DNA from: CAWICD01 sp052267165
Lineage (GTDB): Bacteria; Vulcanimicrobiota; Vulcanimicrobiia; Vulcanimicrobiales; Vulcanimicrobiaceae
DNA length: 64,000 nucleotides
Reading direction: 5' to 3'
Assembly (NCBI GenBank): GCA_052267165.1
Contig: JBKQHO010000007.1
Span: 144,133-208,132 of the forward strand
Shown: positions 15,311 through 24,020 of the stretch, piece after piece
Position numbering within the stretch: position 1 is the first letter of the stretch
How the letters are laid out: each line of letters begins with the position of its first letter
Made by a program: the position numbers and the translations under genes
Notes under the pieces: model-generated
Seen by the model: only the letters and a program-made list of their open reading frames with translations
Database searches by the model: none
Told to the model about the DNA's origin: nothing

Positions 15311-16486
15311 ATGAACGCACTCGCAGGTGCCGTGGCCTTCGCTGTCACAGCCCTTCTCCTTCAGACGCCGGGCGGCGCCCGAGCCGCGCAGCCGGCGACG
15401 CTGCCGTTCGCTTTCGTCGACCACCGGATCGCGCTCCAGGTCCGCATCGACGGCGCCGGGCCGTACACCGTCATCCTCGACAGCGGCGCGAGCGCGACGC
15501 TGGCCAGCGAGGACGCTCGCGCGCTCCACTTGCGGACCGGCCGCGCCTTCGAGATGGGCGGCACCGGCTCGGGACACGTCAGCGCCGCACCGTCGCGAAT
15601 CCGCTCGCTCGACTTGGGGGCCGGGATCGTGCTGCACGACGTTCCGACCACGGTCGTCTCGCTCGAGGAGCTGCGACGCGTCACCGCGCTGCCCCGTTTC
15701 GACGGCCTGATCGGCAGCGAGCTGCTCGCGCGCTACGTCGTCGGAATCGACTACGCCGAGCAGCAGCTCACGCTTCGGCTGCCCGCGAACTACACCCCCG
15801 ATCCCGCCGGCGTGACGTTGCCGCTGCTCGGAAAACACGGCACGCCGGCGATCCGGGCCAGCGTCGACGGCGAGGGCGGCTCGTTCGTCATCGATACCGG
15901 CGATCGCGTCCCGCTGACGCTGATGGAACCATTCGCATCCGCGCACGACGTGCTCGGCACGTATCCGTCCAAGGTCGTCGGCTTGACCGGCTGGGGATTC
16001 GGCGGCCCTGTGACGGGATACGTGACGCGCCTCGGCAGGCTCGACCTCGGAAGCCTCGAGATCGCGCAGCCGCTGACCCGCATTCCGACGGTCGCGGGCG
16101 GATTCTTCACCAGCAAACGGCTTGCGGGCAGCATCGGAACCGGCATCTGCGAGCAGTTCACGGTCACCTTCGACGTCCCGGACGGCCGGGTCACGTTCTC
16201 CGACCGGCGCGCCACCGACGACGCCTACGATCGCTCGGGGCTGTTCTTGAGCAGGAACGCGGGCGCGCTGGCCGTGGTCGACGTGTTGCAGCGCAGCCCC
16301 GCTGACCGCGCCGAGCTCGTCCCGGGCGACCGCATCCTCGCGCTCGACGGCGAACCCGTCGACGGCGCGTCCTTAGGCGAGGTGCGGGCCGCCCTCGCTG
16401 CCGCGCCCGGAACCGCGGTTACCCTGCGCGTCGAACGCGCCGGCGAAACCCGCGAGGTCAGTCTGATCTTGGCGGACCTCGCATGA
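15311..16486 (+). CDS. Secreted retropepsin-like aspartic protease with C-terminal PDZ domain
   Basis: The protein is 391 aa from the ATG at 15311 (a TTG two codons upstream is the alternative). An N-terminal signal peptide ending PGGARAA is followed by two aspartyl half-sites: YTVILDSGASATL near residue 60 and GSFVIDTGDRVPLTL near residue 195. This is the clan-AA layout of bacterial periplasmic proteases. The last ~90 residues are a PDZ domain (SPADRAELVPGDRILALDGE), which usually recognises C-termini. The protease is predicted to act outside the cytoplasm. The stop overlaps the next gene's ATG (ATGA), so translation of the two is probably coupled. Confidence 0.83.
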   Translation: MNALAGAVAFAVTALLLQTPGGARAAQPATLPFAFVDHRIALQVRIDGAGPYTVILDSGASATLASEDARALHLRTGRAFEMGGTGSGHVSAAPSRIRSLDLGAGIVLHDVPTTVVSLEELRRVTALPRFDGLIGSELLARYVVGIDYAEQQLTLRLPANYTPDPAGVTLPLLGKHGTPAIRASVDGEGGSFVIDTGDRVPLTLMEPFASAHDVLGTYPSKVVGLTGWGFGGPVTGYVTRLGRLDLGSLEIAQPLTRIPTVAGGFFTSKRLAGSIGTGICEQFTVTFDVPDGRVTFSDRRATDDAYDRSGLFLSRNAGALAVVDVLQRSPADRAELVPGDRILALDGEPVDGASLGEVRAALAAAPGTAVTLRVERAGETREVSLILADLA

Positions 16487-17952
16487 CGCGAGCACTTCAT
16501 CTGACCCTGCGTCTCACGTGCGCAGCCGCGCTGGCGGCGGGGCTCTTCGCGACCGCAGCCCAGCCCGCGCGGGCGTCCGACTGGCCGCTCTTCGGACACG
16601 ATCCGAGCCGCAGCGGCGTCGACGCGGGCGACTTCGCGCTTTCGTCGCGCAACGCCGGCGCGTTGCACGAACGCTGGCGCGTGCGGCTCGGCGCGGTCGC
16701 CGACTCGGCGCCGATCTACCTGTCGCGCGTGACGATCGGCGGCCGGCCGACGCCGATGCTCTATGTAACGGCCCGCGACGGAGCCACCTACGGCATCGAC
16801 GCGCGGGACGGCCGGATCCGCTGGCGTTTCGTGACCCGCGGTCCGAAGATCACGAACTCGATGCCCGCGGCCGACGGCGGCACGCTCTACGTCCCGGGCG
16901 TGGACGGCGCCGTTCACGCGCTCGACCCGGCGACCGGAGCCGAACGCCGCGAGCACGGCTTTCCGGTTCGCATCACCGAGATGGCGCGCACCGAGAAGAA
17001 CGCGTCGGCGCTCAACGTGGCCAACGGCTACCTCTACGCGGTGACCTCGGGCTATATCGGGGACGCGCCGCCGTACGTCGGGCACGTCGTCAGCATTCGC
17101 TTGAGCGACGGCTCGACGCACGTCTTCAACGCGCTCTGCAGCGACGGGACCGCGTTGCCGACGCGCGACTCGTGTCCGCAGCAACGGGCTGGAATCTGGG
17201 CGCGCGCGGGCGCCGTCGTCGATCCCGATCCCGATCCCGAGATGAACGGGCGCGTCTACGCGGCCACCGGGAACGGCGCGTTCGACGCGAACGCCGGCGG
17301 CCACGACTACGGCGACTCGCTGCTCGCGCTCAGCGCGGACGGCGCGCAGCTGCTGGGCTCGTACACGCCCGACGACTACGACCAGCTTCAAGTTGAAGAC
17401 GCGGACCTCGGCAGCACGGCTCCGGCGCTGCTGCCGCGCGAGGAGCACAGCCGCACGCCGCTGCTCGCGGTCCAAGGCGGCAAGGACGAGCTGCTGCGGC
17501 TGCTCGACCGCGCACACCTCCCCGGCGTCGGCAAGGAGCTGCAAGAGATCGAGCTCGGCGACATGCTCTTCTCGGCACCGGCCGTCTGGCGCGACCCGAA
17601 GAGCACGACGTGGGTCTTCGTGGGCCTCGCGAACGAACTGCAAGCATACCGGCTGGTTACCGATCTGCACGGGACGAGCCGGCTGGTTCGAGCCTGGAGC
17701 ACGGCCGCCGGCGCAACTTCGCCGGTCGTCAGCAACGGCGTCGTGTTCGCGGCCGTCAGCGGCGCGCTCCACGCCTACGACGCGGCGAGCGGGAACGAGC
17801 TCTGGAACAGCACGCGTCCGAGCGTCGGCGGAACGATCGGCGCGATTCACTGGCAGAGCCCGATCGTCGCCGACGGCCGGCTCTACTGTTGCGACGAGGA
17901 CGGCATGCTCACCGCCTACGCGCTGCCGGGCGGCCGCGCTTCGGGCCGTTAA
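16483..17952 (+). CDS. Secreted PQQ-type beta-propeller protein
   Basis: This is a 489-aa protein with a signal peptide ending QPARASDWP. The mature part consists of repeated propeller blades with the pattern LYVTARDGATYGIDARDGRI, LYVPGVDGAVHALDPATGAE and LYCCDEDGMLTAYALP. These are typical of PQQ-like repeat domains. I do not see the Asp/Glu set or the vicinal disulfide expected of a true quinoprotein alcohol dehydrogenase, so it may be a structural or sugar/polymer-binding propeller. It overlaps the protease-PDZ gene by 4 bp and converges, with 4 bp overlap, on the CoA-transferase gene. Confidence 0.75.
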   Translation: MTRALHLTLRLTCAAALAAGLFATAAQPARASDWPLFGHDPSRSGVDAGDFALSSRNAGALHERWRVRLGAVADSAPIYLSRVTIGGRPTPMLYVTARDGATYGIDARDGRIRWRFVTRGPKITNSMPAADGGTLYVPGVDGAVHALDPATGAERREHGFPVRITEMARTEKNASALNVANGYLYAVTSGYIGDAPPYVGHVVSIRLSDGSTHVFNALCSDGTALPTRDSCPQQRAGIWARAGAVVDPDPDPEMNGRVYAATGNGAFDANAGGHDYGDSLLALSADGAQLLGSYTPDDYDQLQVEDADLGSTAPALLPREEHSRTPLLAVQGGKDELLRLLDRAHLPGVGKELQEIELGDMLFSAPAVWRDPKSTTWVFVGLANELQAYRLVTDLHGTSRLVRAWSTAAGATSPVVSNGVVFAAVSGALHAYDAASGNELWNSTRPSVGGTIGAIHWQSPIVADGRLYCCDEDGMLTAYALPGGRASGR

Positions 17953-19862
17953 CGAAGTTCGGCGGCCTCGTCGTTCTTCATGCGGTGGAACGCCGTGCTC
18001 GTGTAGCGCGTCGCGTCGGCGTAGTAGCGCTCCCAAATGCGCTTGAGCGCAGCAAGATAGTAGTCCACCAGGCCGAGCGGAACGATGAAGTTGTCGTAGT
18101 TGACCACGGCCCGGACCTTGGCGTTCAAGTGCCCCAGGCGCGACTCGACCATCCGGCTCATCTCGTCGACGTCCTCGTTCGAGCTGATCTCGAGCCCTTC
18201 GAAATTGATGAAGAACAGGTTGCGGCGCGGGTCGTACCACAACCGGTCCGCGAGCGGAATGCGCAGCAGGTCGTCGCGCAGATTCATCGGGTCGGTCCGA
18301 AAGATCCGCGCATCCATCAGCCGGGGTGATTGTTTCATCAGCGGCCGGAAATCCATTTGGTCCAGGATGTCGCGTTCCAGGTCGACGCCCGGCGCAATCT
18401 CGACGAGCTCGAGACCGTCTTTTGAAAGCCGCAAGACGCAGCGTTCCGTCACGAAGAGAACGGATTGCCCTTTGGCCGCCGCCAGCGGGCCGCTGAAGGT
18501 TCGCTCCTCGACTTCATCCACGAACTTGCGAGGCGTGCCCTCGCGAACGATGTTGAGCTTGCCGTTCTCCACGGAGACGTCCATCTTCCCCGCCGTGAAG
18601 GTACCGAGAAACACGAGCGACTTCGCGCTCTGGGTGATGTTGATGAAGCCGCCCGCACCGGAAAGCTTGCCGCCGTACTTGCTGACGTTGACGTTGCCCT
18701 CGCCGTCTGCCTGGGCAAGCCCGAGGAAGGCGACGTCGAGCCCGCCTCCGTCGTAGAAATCGAATTGCGCGGGCATGTCGATCACGGCTTGCGAGTTGTA
18801 GGACGCGCCGAAACTGAGGCCCGCGGCCGGCAGGCCGCCGATCGTGCCCGCTTCGGTCGTCAGCGTGAGCAGCTCGAGCAGCTTCTCCTCGTTGGCGACG
18901 CTCGCCACGCCTTCCGGCAATCCGATGCCGAGGTTGACGACGCTGTTGGGCCGCAGCTCCAAAGCCGCGCGGCGCGCAATAACCTTGCGCTTGTCCAAGG
19001 GCAGCGGCGCAATCGAGCCAACCGGCATGCGAAGCTCGCCGCTGAACGACGCGCTGTAGGATTCGGCGAAGGTTTGCCAGTGATCCGAGGCTTGAGAGAC
19101 CACGACGCAGTCGACCAGCAGCCCGGGAATCTTGACGTCCTTGGGATCGAGCGTTCCCGCTTCGGCGAGACGCTCGACCTGCACGATGACGATGCCGCCC
19201 GAGTTGTAGGCGGCGGTCGCGATGGCCAAGCCGTCGAGGAGAACGGCCTCTTTCTCCATCGTGACGTTGCCGTCTGCGTCGGCCGTCGTGCCGCGCAAGA
19301 ACGCGACGTTGATCGGCAGCGCCTTGTAGAAGAGATACTCGCAGCCGTGGAGATTGACGATCTCGACGAGATCCTCGGTCGTGATCCGATTGATCTTGCC
19401 GCCGCCGAAACGCGGGTCGACGAACGTGCCGAGGCCGACCTGCGTCAGCGTTCCCGGCTTGTGGGCCGCGATGTCGCGCAGCAAGTGCGCGAGCACCCCG
19501 AGCGGGAAGTTGTACCCCTGGGCGCGGCCCTCGAGCACGAGCTGCCCGATCTTCGGCACCAGCCCCCAGTGGCCGCCGATGACGCGGCTGACCAGCCCCT
19601 CGTGGGCGAGGTGATTGAGCCCGCGCGCGCCGCCGTCACCCTGTCCGGCCGCGTAGAACAGCGTCAGGTTGCGTGGTTTTCCGGATTCGAGGAAGTGGCT
19701 CTCGAGTGCGGCCAACAGCCCTTCGGGAACGGAGCTGCCCACGAAACCGCCGGTCGCCACCGTGTCGCCGTCGCGGATCAGCCGCACCGCATCCTTGGCG
19801 GTGACGACCTTGCTCTTCTTCCGCAGATAGAACGACTGTGGCGAGGGCGGGGGCTTCTTCAT
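17949..19862 (-). CDS. Family I acyl-CoA:acetate/3-ketoacid CoA-transferase, fused alpha-beta form
   Basis: This is a 637-aa enzyme. The alpha half carries IRDGDTVATGGFVGSSVPEG and the beta half LGIGLPEGVASVANEE followed by LTTEAGTIGGLPAAGLSFG, where the Glu of TEAGTIGG is the CoA-thioester nucleophile. Such enzymes move CoA between short-chain acids. Relatives are about 520 residues long; here ~110 extra C-terminal residues (from DPMNLRDDLL to the end) form an added domain of unknown role. The ATG at 19862 is preferred over one at 19889 because the upstream residues look non-native. It is the last gene of a four-gene minus-strand run with two solute-binding proteins. Confidence 0.88.
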   Translation of the reverse strand: MKKPPPSPQSFYLRKKSKVVTAKDAVRLIRDGDTVATGGFVGSSVPEGLLAALESHFLESGKPRNLTLFYAAGQGDGGARGLNHLAHEGLVSRVIGGHWGLVPKIGQLVLEGRAQGYNFPLGVLAHLLRDIAAHKPGTLTQVGLGTFVDPRFGGGKINRITTEDLVEIVNLHGCEYLFYKALPINVAFLRGTTADADGNVTMEKEAVLLDGLAIATAAYNSGGIVIVQVERLAEAGTLDPKDVKIPGLLVDCVVVSQASDHWQTFAESYSASFSGELRMPVGSIAPLPLDKRKVIARRAALELRPNSVVNLGIGLPEGVASVANEEKLLELLTLTTEAGTIGGLPAAGLSFGASYNSQAVIDMPAQFDFYDGGGLDVAFLGLAQADGEGNVNVSKYGGKLSGAGGFINITQSAKSLVFLGTFTAGKMDVSVENGKLNIVREGTPRKFVDEVEERTFSGPLAAAKGQSVLFVTERCVLRLSKDGLELVEIAPGVDLERDILDQMDFRPLMKQSPRLMDARIFRTDPMNLRDDLLRIPLADRLWYDPRRNLFFINFEGLEISSNEDVDEMSRMVESRLGHLNAKVRAVVNYDNFIVPLGLVDYYLAALKRIWERYYADATRYTSTAFHRMKNDEAAELR

Positions 19863-19922
19863 TGCGCACGGGATTGGCCACCGGCGCAAAAGCTCCGGTT
19901 CCCGTTATGAAACGAGTGGCGC

Positions 19923-21134
19923 TCAGTAACTCCAGGCCGGCGCCGGATAGAGCGGTTTCGCGTTGGCGAGTCGGTACGGATAGACGGTGACGAGGTTTCC
20001 GTTCTGGATCTGGTTGATGACCATCGGCTTGTAGACGTTCATGCCGCGCGAGTCGAACTTCAGCACGCCGAAGAAGGTCTCCACCTGCAAGTGGGCCAGC
20101 GCGTCGCGCACGGCGGTGCGGTCCAAGGTCCCCGCGTTCGCGAGCGCATACTGGAAGGCCAAGCCGGCCGCGGATGCCTCGCCGTCGTGATAGTCGGGCG
20201 CGTGGCCGTAGGCGCGCGTGAACGCGGCAGCATAGTCCTGGGCCTTCTGATAGAAGCCGGGCTCGCCGTTGTAGGTGACCGCGCTCGACCACTGCGAGCT
20301 GCCCATGACGCCTTCCGCGTCGCGTCCCAGCGTCTGGCGAAACGCCGGTGAGTCAGGACCGACCGTGTAGCCGTAGATCTTGGCGCTGACGTGCTGCGCC
20401 TTGAGGTCGCGCTGCATCTCAAGGGCGTCCTTGAGGTGACCCGCGTTGAGCACGATATCCGGATTGACGGCTTTGATCGCGGTGACCGTCGCCGAGACGG
20501 CGTCCGGCGCGTCGCCGTAATGGTCGTTGTACACGACGTGGATGCCGTGATCGTTGGCGGACTCGGCCACGCCCTGCTGCACTTCCAAGGAGAATCCGTC
20601 GCTGGCCGAGCTGATCGCGAGGGTCTGCGGGCGCGGCGTGCGCCGCACGGCCAGCTCGATGACGCCCGTCAGGTATTTGCGCGCCGGCGACTGGACGTCG
20701 AAGATGTAGTGGTAGCCCTGGCTGTAGATACGCTCCGCCGAGCCGCTGCTGACCACCATCGGCACGCCGTGGCGTTCGGCCACGGCCGATGCGGAGAAGG
20801 CCGCCGCCGACCCGTACGGGCTGAGGATGAAATTGATATGACCGTTGACGATCATGTCCTCGAGGAGCACGGCCGTCTTGTGCGGGTCCGAGCCGTCGTC
20901 GGCGTAGCGAATCGCGACATCGTAGCTCGTCGAGCCGACGCGTAGGCCGCCGTGCGCGTTGACGTATTGCGCCCAAAAGTCGTAGCCCTCTTTCGTGAGC
21001 TTGCCTTCGTTCGCAAGCGATCCGGTGAGGGCTATCGGCGACCCGAAGAGGATCGTCGGCCTTTGGGCAGCGCCTTGACCGACCGTCGAGGCAAACGCGA
21101 CGACGATCGCGATGAGGCGGGAGAGCATGAACAT
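19923..21134 (-). CDS. Periplasmic branched-chain-amino-acid-type substrate-binding protein (LivK-like)
   Basis: This is a 403-aa type I periplasmic binding protein. The signal peptide FMLSRLIAIVVAFASTVGQG precedes PTILFGSPIALTGSLANEGK, the first strand and ligand loop of Leu/Ile/Val-type receptors. IRYADDGSDPHKTAVLLEDM and PYGSAAAFSASAVAERHG are further family landmarks. It presumably binds amino acids, amides or small organic acids. No permease or ATPase is adjacent, so it may act with a remote transporter or in sensing. The ATG starts directly after the preceding stop (zero gap), and the CoA-transferase follows 60 bp later. Confidence 0.85.
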   Translation of the reverse strand: MFMLSRLIAIVVAFASTVGQGAAQRPTILFGSPIALTGSLANEGKLTKEGYDFWAQYVNAHGGLRVGSTSYDVAIRYADDGSDPHKTAVLLEDMIVNGHINFILSPYGSAAAFSASAVAERHGVPMVVSSGSAERIYSQGYHYIFDVQSPARKYLTGVIELAVRRTPRPQTLAISSASDGFSLEVQQGVAESANDHGIHVVYNDHYGDAPDAVSATVTAIKAVNPDIVLNAGHLKDALEMQRDLKAQHVSAKIYGYTVGPDSPAFRQTLGRDAEGVMGSSQWSSAVTYNGEPGFYQKAQDYAAAFTRAYGHAPDYHDGEASAAGLAFQYALANAGTLDRTAVRDALAHLQVETFFGVLKFDSRGMNVYKPMVINQIQNGNLVTVYPYRLANAKPLYPAPAWSY

Positions 21135-22265
21135 TTACAACCCTTCCTTTGCCACGAGTCCACTGTGCACGACGAGTGATTGAACGTCGGCCGAGCGCGC
21201 GTACTTGATCAGGCCGGCGGCCTTGGCATCAGGCGCGTTGTCGTCCGAAGTCACCAACACGGTGACGGAAAGCGGATAACTGTGGTCGGCGATCGTCAAC
21301 GTGCTCGGAACCGGCGAGTCGCCCAGCGCCAAGACCTTCCCCGGCACGGCTTGGCTGAAGGCCACCAGCCCGATCATGTTGCGCCCGCTTGCGCTCGAGA
21401 CGGCGCGTACGACGTCGCTGCTCGAAGGCAGCCGTGCGACGTCCGGGCTGGTCTTGACGCCGCCCAACAGCGTCGTCGAGAGCAGCTGCGCTTCGTCGCC
21501 GGTTTCGTCCGGAAGTTTGGCGACGATCGGGCCGGGGGTGCCGCCGAGCTGCGACCAGTTGTTGAGCGAGCCGGAGAAAATCCCGCGCACCTGATCCGGG
21601 GTGATCCGGTTGATCGGGTTCGCCGGATTGACGACGACCACGATCGCGTCGTGTCCCACGGTCCAGTCGGGCTTCTTGATGGCGCGCGCCATGAAGCGCA
21701 CGTCGCAGAGGACTTGACTGCCGTTGGCGCCGACGACGTCAAATGCCGAAGGCGGCGCGTCGGTCTTGGCTTCGTAGGCGGTGACGATGTCGCCGGCAAG
21801 CCGCTGCGTGATGCTCGTGGCGCAGACCCGCACGGCGGTACTGCTGGGCGCGGTCGACGAGCTGGGCCGCAGCAGGAAGAGGGCTCCCATGATGAACAGC
21901 AGCGCGGCTCCGGCAAAGGCGAGCGCGGCGGCCGGAATGCCGCCTCGACCCTTGGGCTTCGGCGGCGTCGCTTTCTTTTGGGGCACTTGCGGCCTGACGA
22001 CCGGCTTTGCGGCGGGCTCAGGCGCGGTTTGGCCGGGGCTCGCGAGGTTAACCGGCGGCTGAGCCGCCGATTTCCTTTTTGATTTGCCGGGAGCCGAGAT
22101 GCGCGGCTGCGCGAGGGCGCTCGCGAGCAGGTCGGATGCGAGCACGACCGGCTCGAGCGGCTCGCCGCACTCCGGGCAAAACTCGCCGGGGCCGGGATAG
22201 AGGTCGACTGGCTCGCCGCTCATGGCCTGCGAGCAGGTCTTGGTATGACAGACGCCCTTGCTCAC
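21135..22265 (-). CDS. Membrane-anchored PstS-like binding protein with N-terminal zinc-ribbon-like motif
   Basis: This is a 376-aa protein. Residues 1-40 hold paired cysteines (CHTKTC and FCPECGEPLEP) like a zinc ribbon on the cytoplasmic side. A basic Pro/Lys linker and one transmembrane helix (AAALAFAGAALLFIMGALFL, ~110-132) follow. Residues ~145-376 are a PBP-like-2 domain of the phosphate-binding type (VVVVNPANPINRITPDQVRG, then IFSGSLNNWSQLGG). The domain order is unusual for a transport receptor and suggests sensing. It is followed without a gap by the LivK-like gene and preceded, 27 bp upstream, by the coiled-coil gene. Confidence 0.75.
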   Translation of the reverse strand: MSKGVCHTKTCSQAMSGEPVDLYPGPGEFCPECGEPLEPVVLASDLLASALAQPRISAPGKSKRKSAAQPPVNLASPGQTAPEPAAKPVVRPQVPQKKATPPKPKGRGGIPAAALAFAGAALLFIMGALFLLRPSSSTAPSSTAVRVCATSITQRLAGDIVTAYEAKTDAPPSAFDVVGANGSQVLCDVRFMARAIKKPDWTVGHDAIVVVVNPANPINRITPDQVRGIFSGSLNNWSQLGGTPGPIVAKLPDETGDEAQLLSTTLLGGVKTSPDVARLPSSSDVVRAVSSASGRNMIGLVAFSQAVPGKVLALGDSPVPSTLTIADHSYPLSVTVLVTSDDNAPDAKAAGLIKYARSADVQSLVVHSGLVAKEGL

Positions 22266-22292
22266 GTGCTCTCGATGCCCTTCACCACGGTT

Positions 22293-23018
22293 TTAGGGTC
22301 TCAGCGCGCGGCGGGATGCGTCGGCTGCGCGACGCTCCGCAATCCGCCGGGCCGCTTCGCTGATTTGCTGCCGGCGTGTCTCGAGCTCGTCGAGCTGATC
22401 GATCGAGGCCAAGGACGGAACGTCGTTTTCAAAGCCCTTGTAGCGCTCGCGGATCACTTGCAGCTCCTGCTCGAGGTTCTCGCGCGCCATGCGGCGATCG
22501 ACGAGCAGCTGCGCCGACTCCGACGCTTCGACGCGCGCCGCGTCCTCCGCGGAGATCGCTTTGCTTTCCCGTTCGTGCGCCTCGGCGATCGAAGCCTTGA
22601 CGCCTTCCAACTTTTGTCGGGCCTCGGCGAGCAGCGCTTCCGCTTGCGCCACTTCGGAGACGGCACGCTCGTGCACACCCTGACAAGCGTTCTTGTGATC
22701 CTCGGCAGCGGCGCGGTCGTGAGCTTTGCGCTCCTGTTTGGCCGCGCACGCCTCGGCCTGTTCGGCGGCCTCGGCCTCGATGGTGCGAGCGTGTTCGACG
22801 GCCTGCTCGAGGCGAACCGCCTGCGCGTGGTCCGCGGCGTGCCGAGCCTTCTCGGTTTCGGCCGCCAGCCGCGCTTCGAGTGCTCGCGCGTCTTCGGCGA
22901 GCCTTTCGGCGGCCTGACGCTGTTCGGCCGCGCGGCGCTGCGCTTCGGTTAAAGCCGCGAGCGCAACGTCGGCGTCACCGTTGTTCGCATTGACCGGATT
23001 GTGATATTTACCGTTCAC
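22293..23018 (-). CDS. Long coiled-coil protein of unknown function
   Basis: This is a 241-aa protein almost entirely of Ala/Glu/Arg/Lys heptads (for example LTEAQRRAAEQRQAAERLAE and LLAEARQKLEGVKASIAEAH), predicted as one extended coiled coil over residues ~15-235. There is no signal peptide or membrane segment. The start is set at the GTG at 23018, because GGAGGG lies 7 bp upstream; an upstream TTG at 23033 would consume that ribosome-binding site. It heads the operon with the PstS-like, LivK-like and CoA-transferase genes. A scaffold role is conceivable but not shown. Confidence 0.75.
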   Translation of the reverse strand: MNGKYHNPVNANNGDADVALAALTEAQRRAAEQRQAAERLAEDARALEARLAAETEKARHAADHAQAVRLEQAVEHARTIEAEAAEQAEACAAKQERKAHDRAAAEDHKNACQGVHERAVSEVAQAEALLAEARQKLEGVKASIAEAHERESKAISAEDAARVEASESAQLLVDRRMARENLEQELQVIRERYKGFENDVPSLASIDQLDELETRRQQISEAARRIAERRAADASRRALRP

Positions 23019-23283
23019 TGGGCATCCCTCCAATCGAACACGAGACGGGCGTCTACCGCCCGCTTACTGGCCGTTGGACCCAGTGATTACCGCGATTCTA
23101 GGAGCTTCGCCTTCCTCAACGGCCTTGGGTGTACGTCTTTTCCTAGTCGGTTAGTCCTTTTGTCCCCAAGTAACGCACACTGACCCCCTCTGATCGGAGG
23201 GTAGCTCGACATCTGCCCCGGCCTCGGCTAGGATGCATTACGTGCCTCGCCGTCTCGTAAGCATAATTCGGAGGACCAGCGTG

Positions 23284-23787
23284 ATGCAACGTGCCGCCTT
23301 CGACAGCGACGAATGGTCGCTGCTTCGCTCGATGCCGATACTCGTCGCCGGCGCGGTCGCGATCGCGGAGCCCGGCGGCATCCTCGGCCCGCTGCGCGAG
23401 GCCGGGGCGGTCGGCCGCGTGACGCAGGAGTTCGTGGCCGAGCATCCCGAGAACGAGCTGCTGGCGTTCCTTGCGCAAGATCAGAGCATCCCCGCCATGC
23501 CCAGCTCGCAGCAGCTGATGGGCGAAGGGACGCCGCAAGAGCAAACCGCCAACTACACGCGCAACGTGATGACCCGGCTGCACGAAGCGCTCGCGCTCGT
23601 CGAGCGAAAGGCGACGCCGGAAGAGGCCGCGGGCTTCAGGCAATTCCTCATGCAGATCGCGAACAGCGTCGCGCGTGCCGATAAGGAGGGCAGCTTTCTC
23701 GGATTCGGCGGCAAGCTGGTCAGCGAGAACGAGCAGCACCTGCTCGCGCAACTCTCGACGCGGCTCGACGTCCCCGTTCCCTCGTAA
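23284..23787 (+). CDS. Conserved-looking hypothetical protein
   Basis: This is a 167-aa soluble protein. The ATG at 23284 has GGAGGA 7 bp upstream; an earlier in-frame ATG at 23233 does not. The sequence is helical, with SDEWSLLRSMPILVAGAVAI near the start and FRQFLMQIANSVARADKEGS towards the end. The patterned hydrophobics and third-position GC bias support coding. I do not recognise a family. It is divergent from the coiled-coil gene (265 bp between starts, with no gene between) and is followed after 8 bp by the DUF2905 gene, so the two are probably co-transcribed. Confidence 0.75.
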   Translation: MQRAAFDSDEWSLLRSMPILVAGAVAIAEPGGILGPLREAGAVGRVTQEFVAEHPENELLAFLAQDQSIPAMPSSQQLMGEGTPQEQTANYTRNVMTRLHEALALVERKATPEEAAGFRQFLMQIANSVARADKEGSFLGFGGKLVSENEQHLLAQLSTRLDVPVPS

Positions 23788-23795
23788 AGGTCCGT

Positions 23796-24005
23796 ATGAC
23801 TGCCGGACGAGCGATCCTGACGCTGGGTTTGGTCCTGGTCGCCGCCGGGCTGCTGATCGAGTTTGCCCCCGGCTTGCGCTTGGGACGGCTTCCCGGCGAT
23901 TTAACCTTCGGCAACGGCAACGTTCGCATCTACGTCCCGCTCGCGACGTCAATTCTGCTCAGCCTCGTTCTGACGTTGGTCTTCGGGCTGTTCGCCCGGC
24001 GCTGA
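23796..24005 (+). CDS. DUF2905-family small membrane protein
   Basis: This is a 69-aa protein with two transmembrane helices: LTLGLVLVAAGLLIEFAPGL near the N-terminus and YVPLATSILLSLVLTLVFGL at the C-terminus. The connecting loop RLGRLPGDLTFGNGNVRIYV matches the conserved loop of DUF2905 proteins, which are small bacterial membrane proteins of unknown function. It starts 8 bp after the previous gene and is likely in the same transcript. Confidence 0.85.
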   Translation: MTAGRAILTLGLVLVAAGLLIEFAPGLRLGRLPGDLTFGNGNVRIYVPLATSILLSLVLTLVFGLFARR

Positions 24006-24020
24006 GCTCGCCGAGCGCGC

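Noticed and set aside
14408..15946. A 512-codon minus-strand frame across the cyclase and protease genes
   Set aside because: It spans two well-supported plus-strand genes and their intergenic region and has no recognisable motif.
23019..23283. A structured RNA or riboswitch in the divergent spacer
   Set aside because: There is a short CCCTC/GAGGG hairpin near 23186-23202, but no conserved riboswitch core is recognisable.
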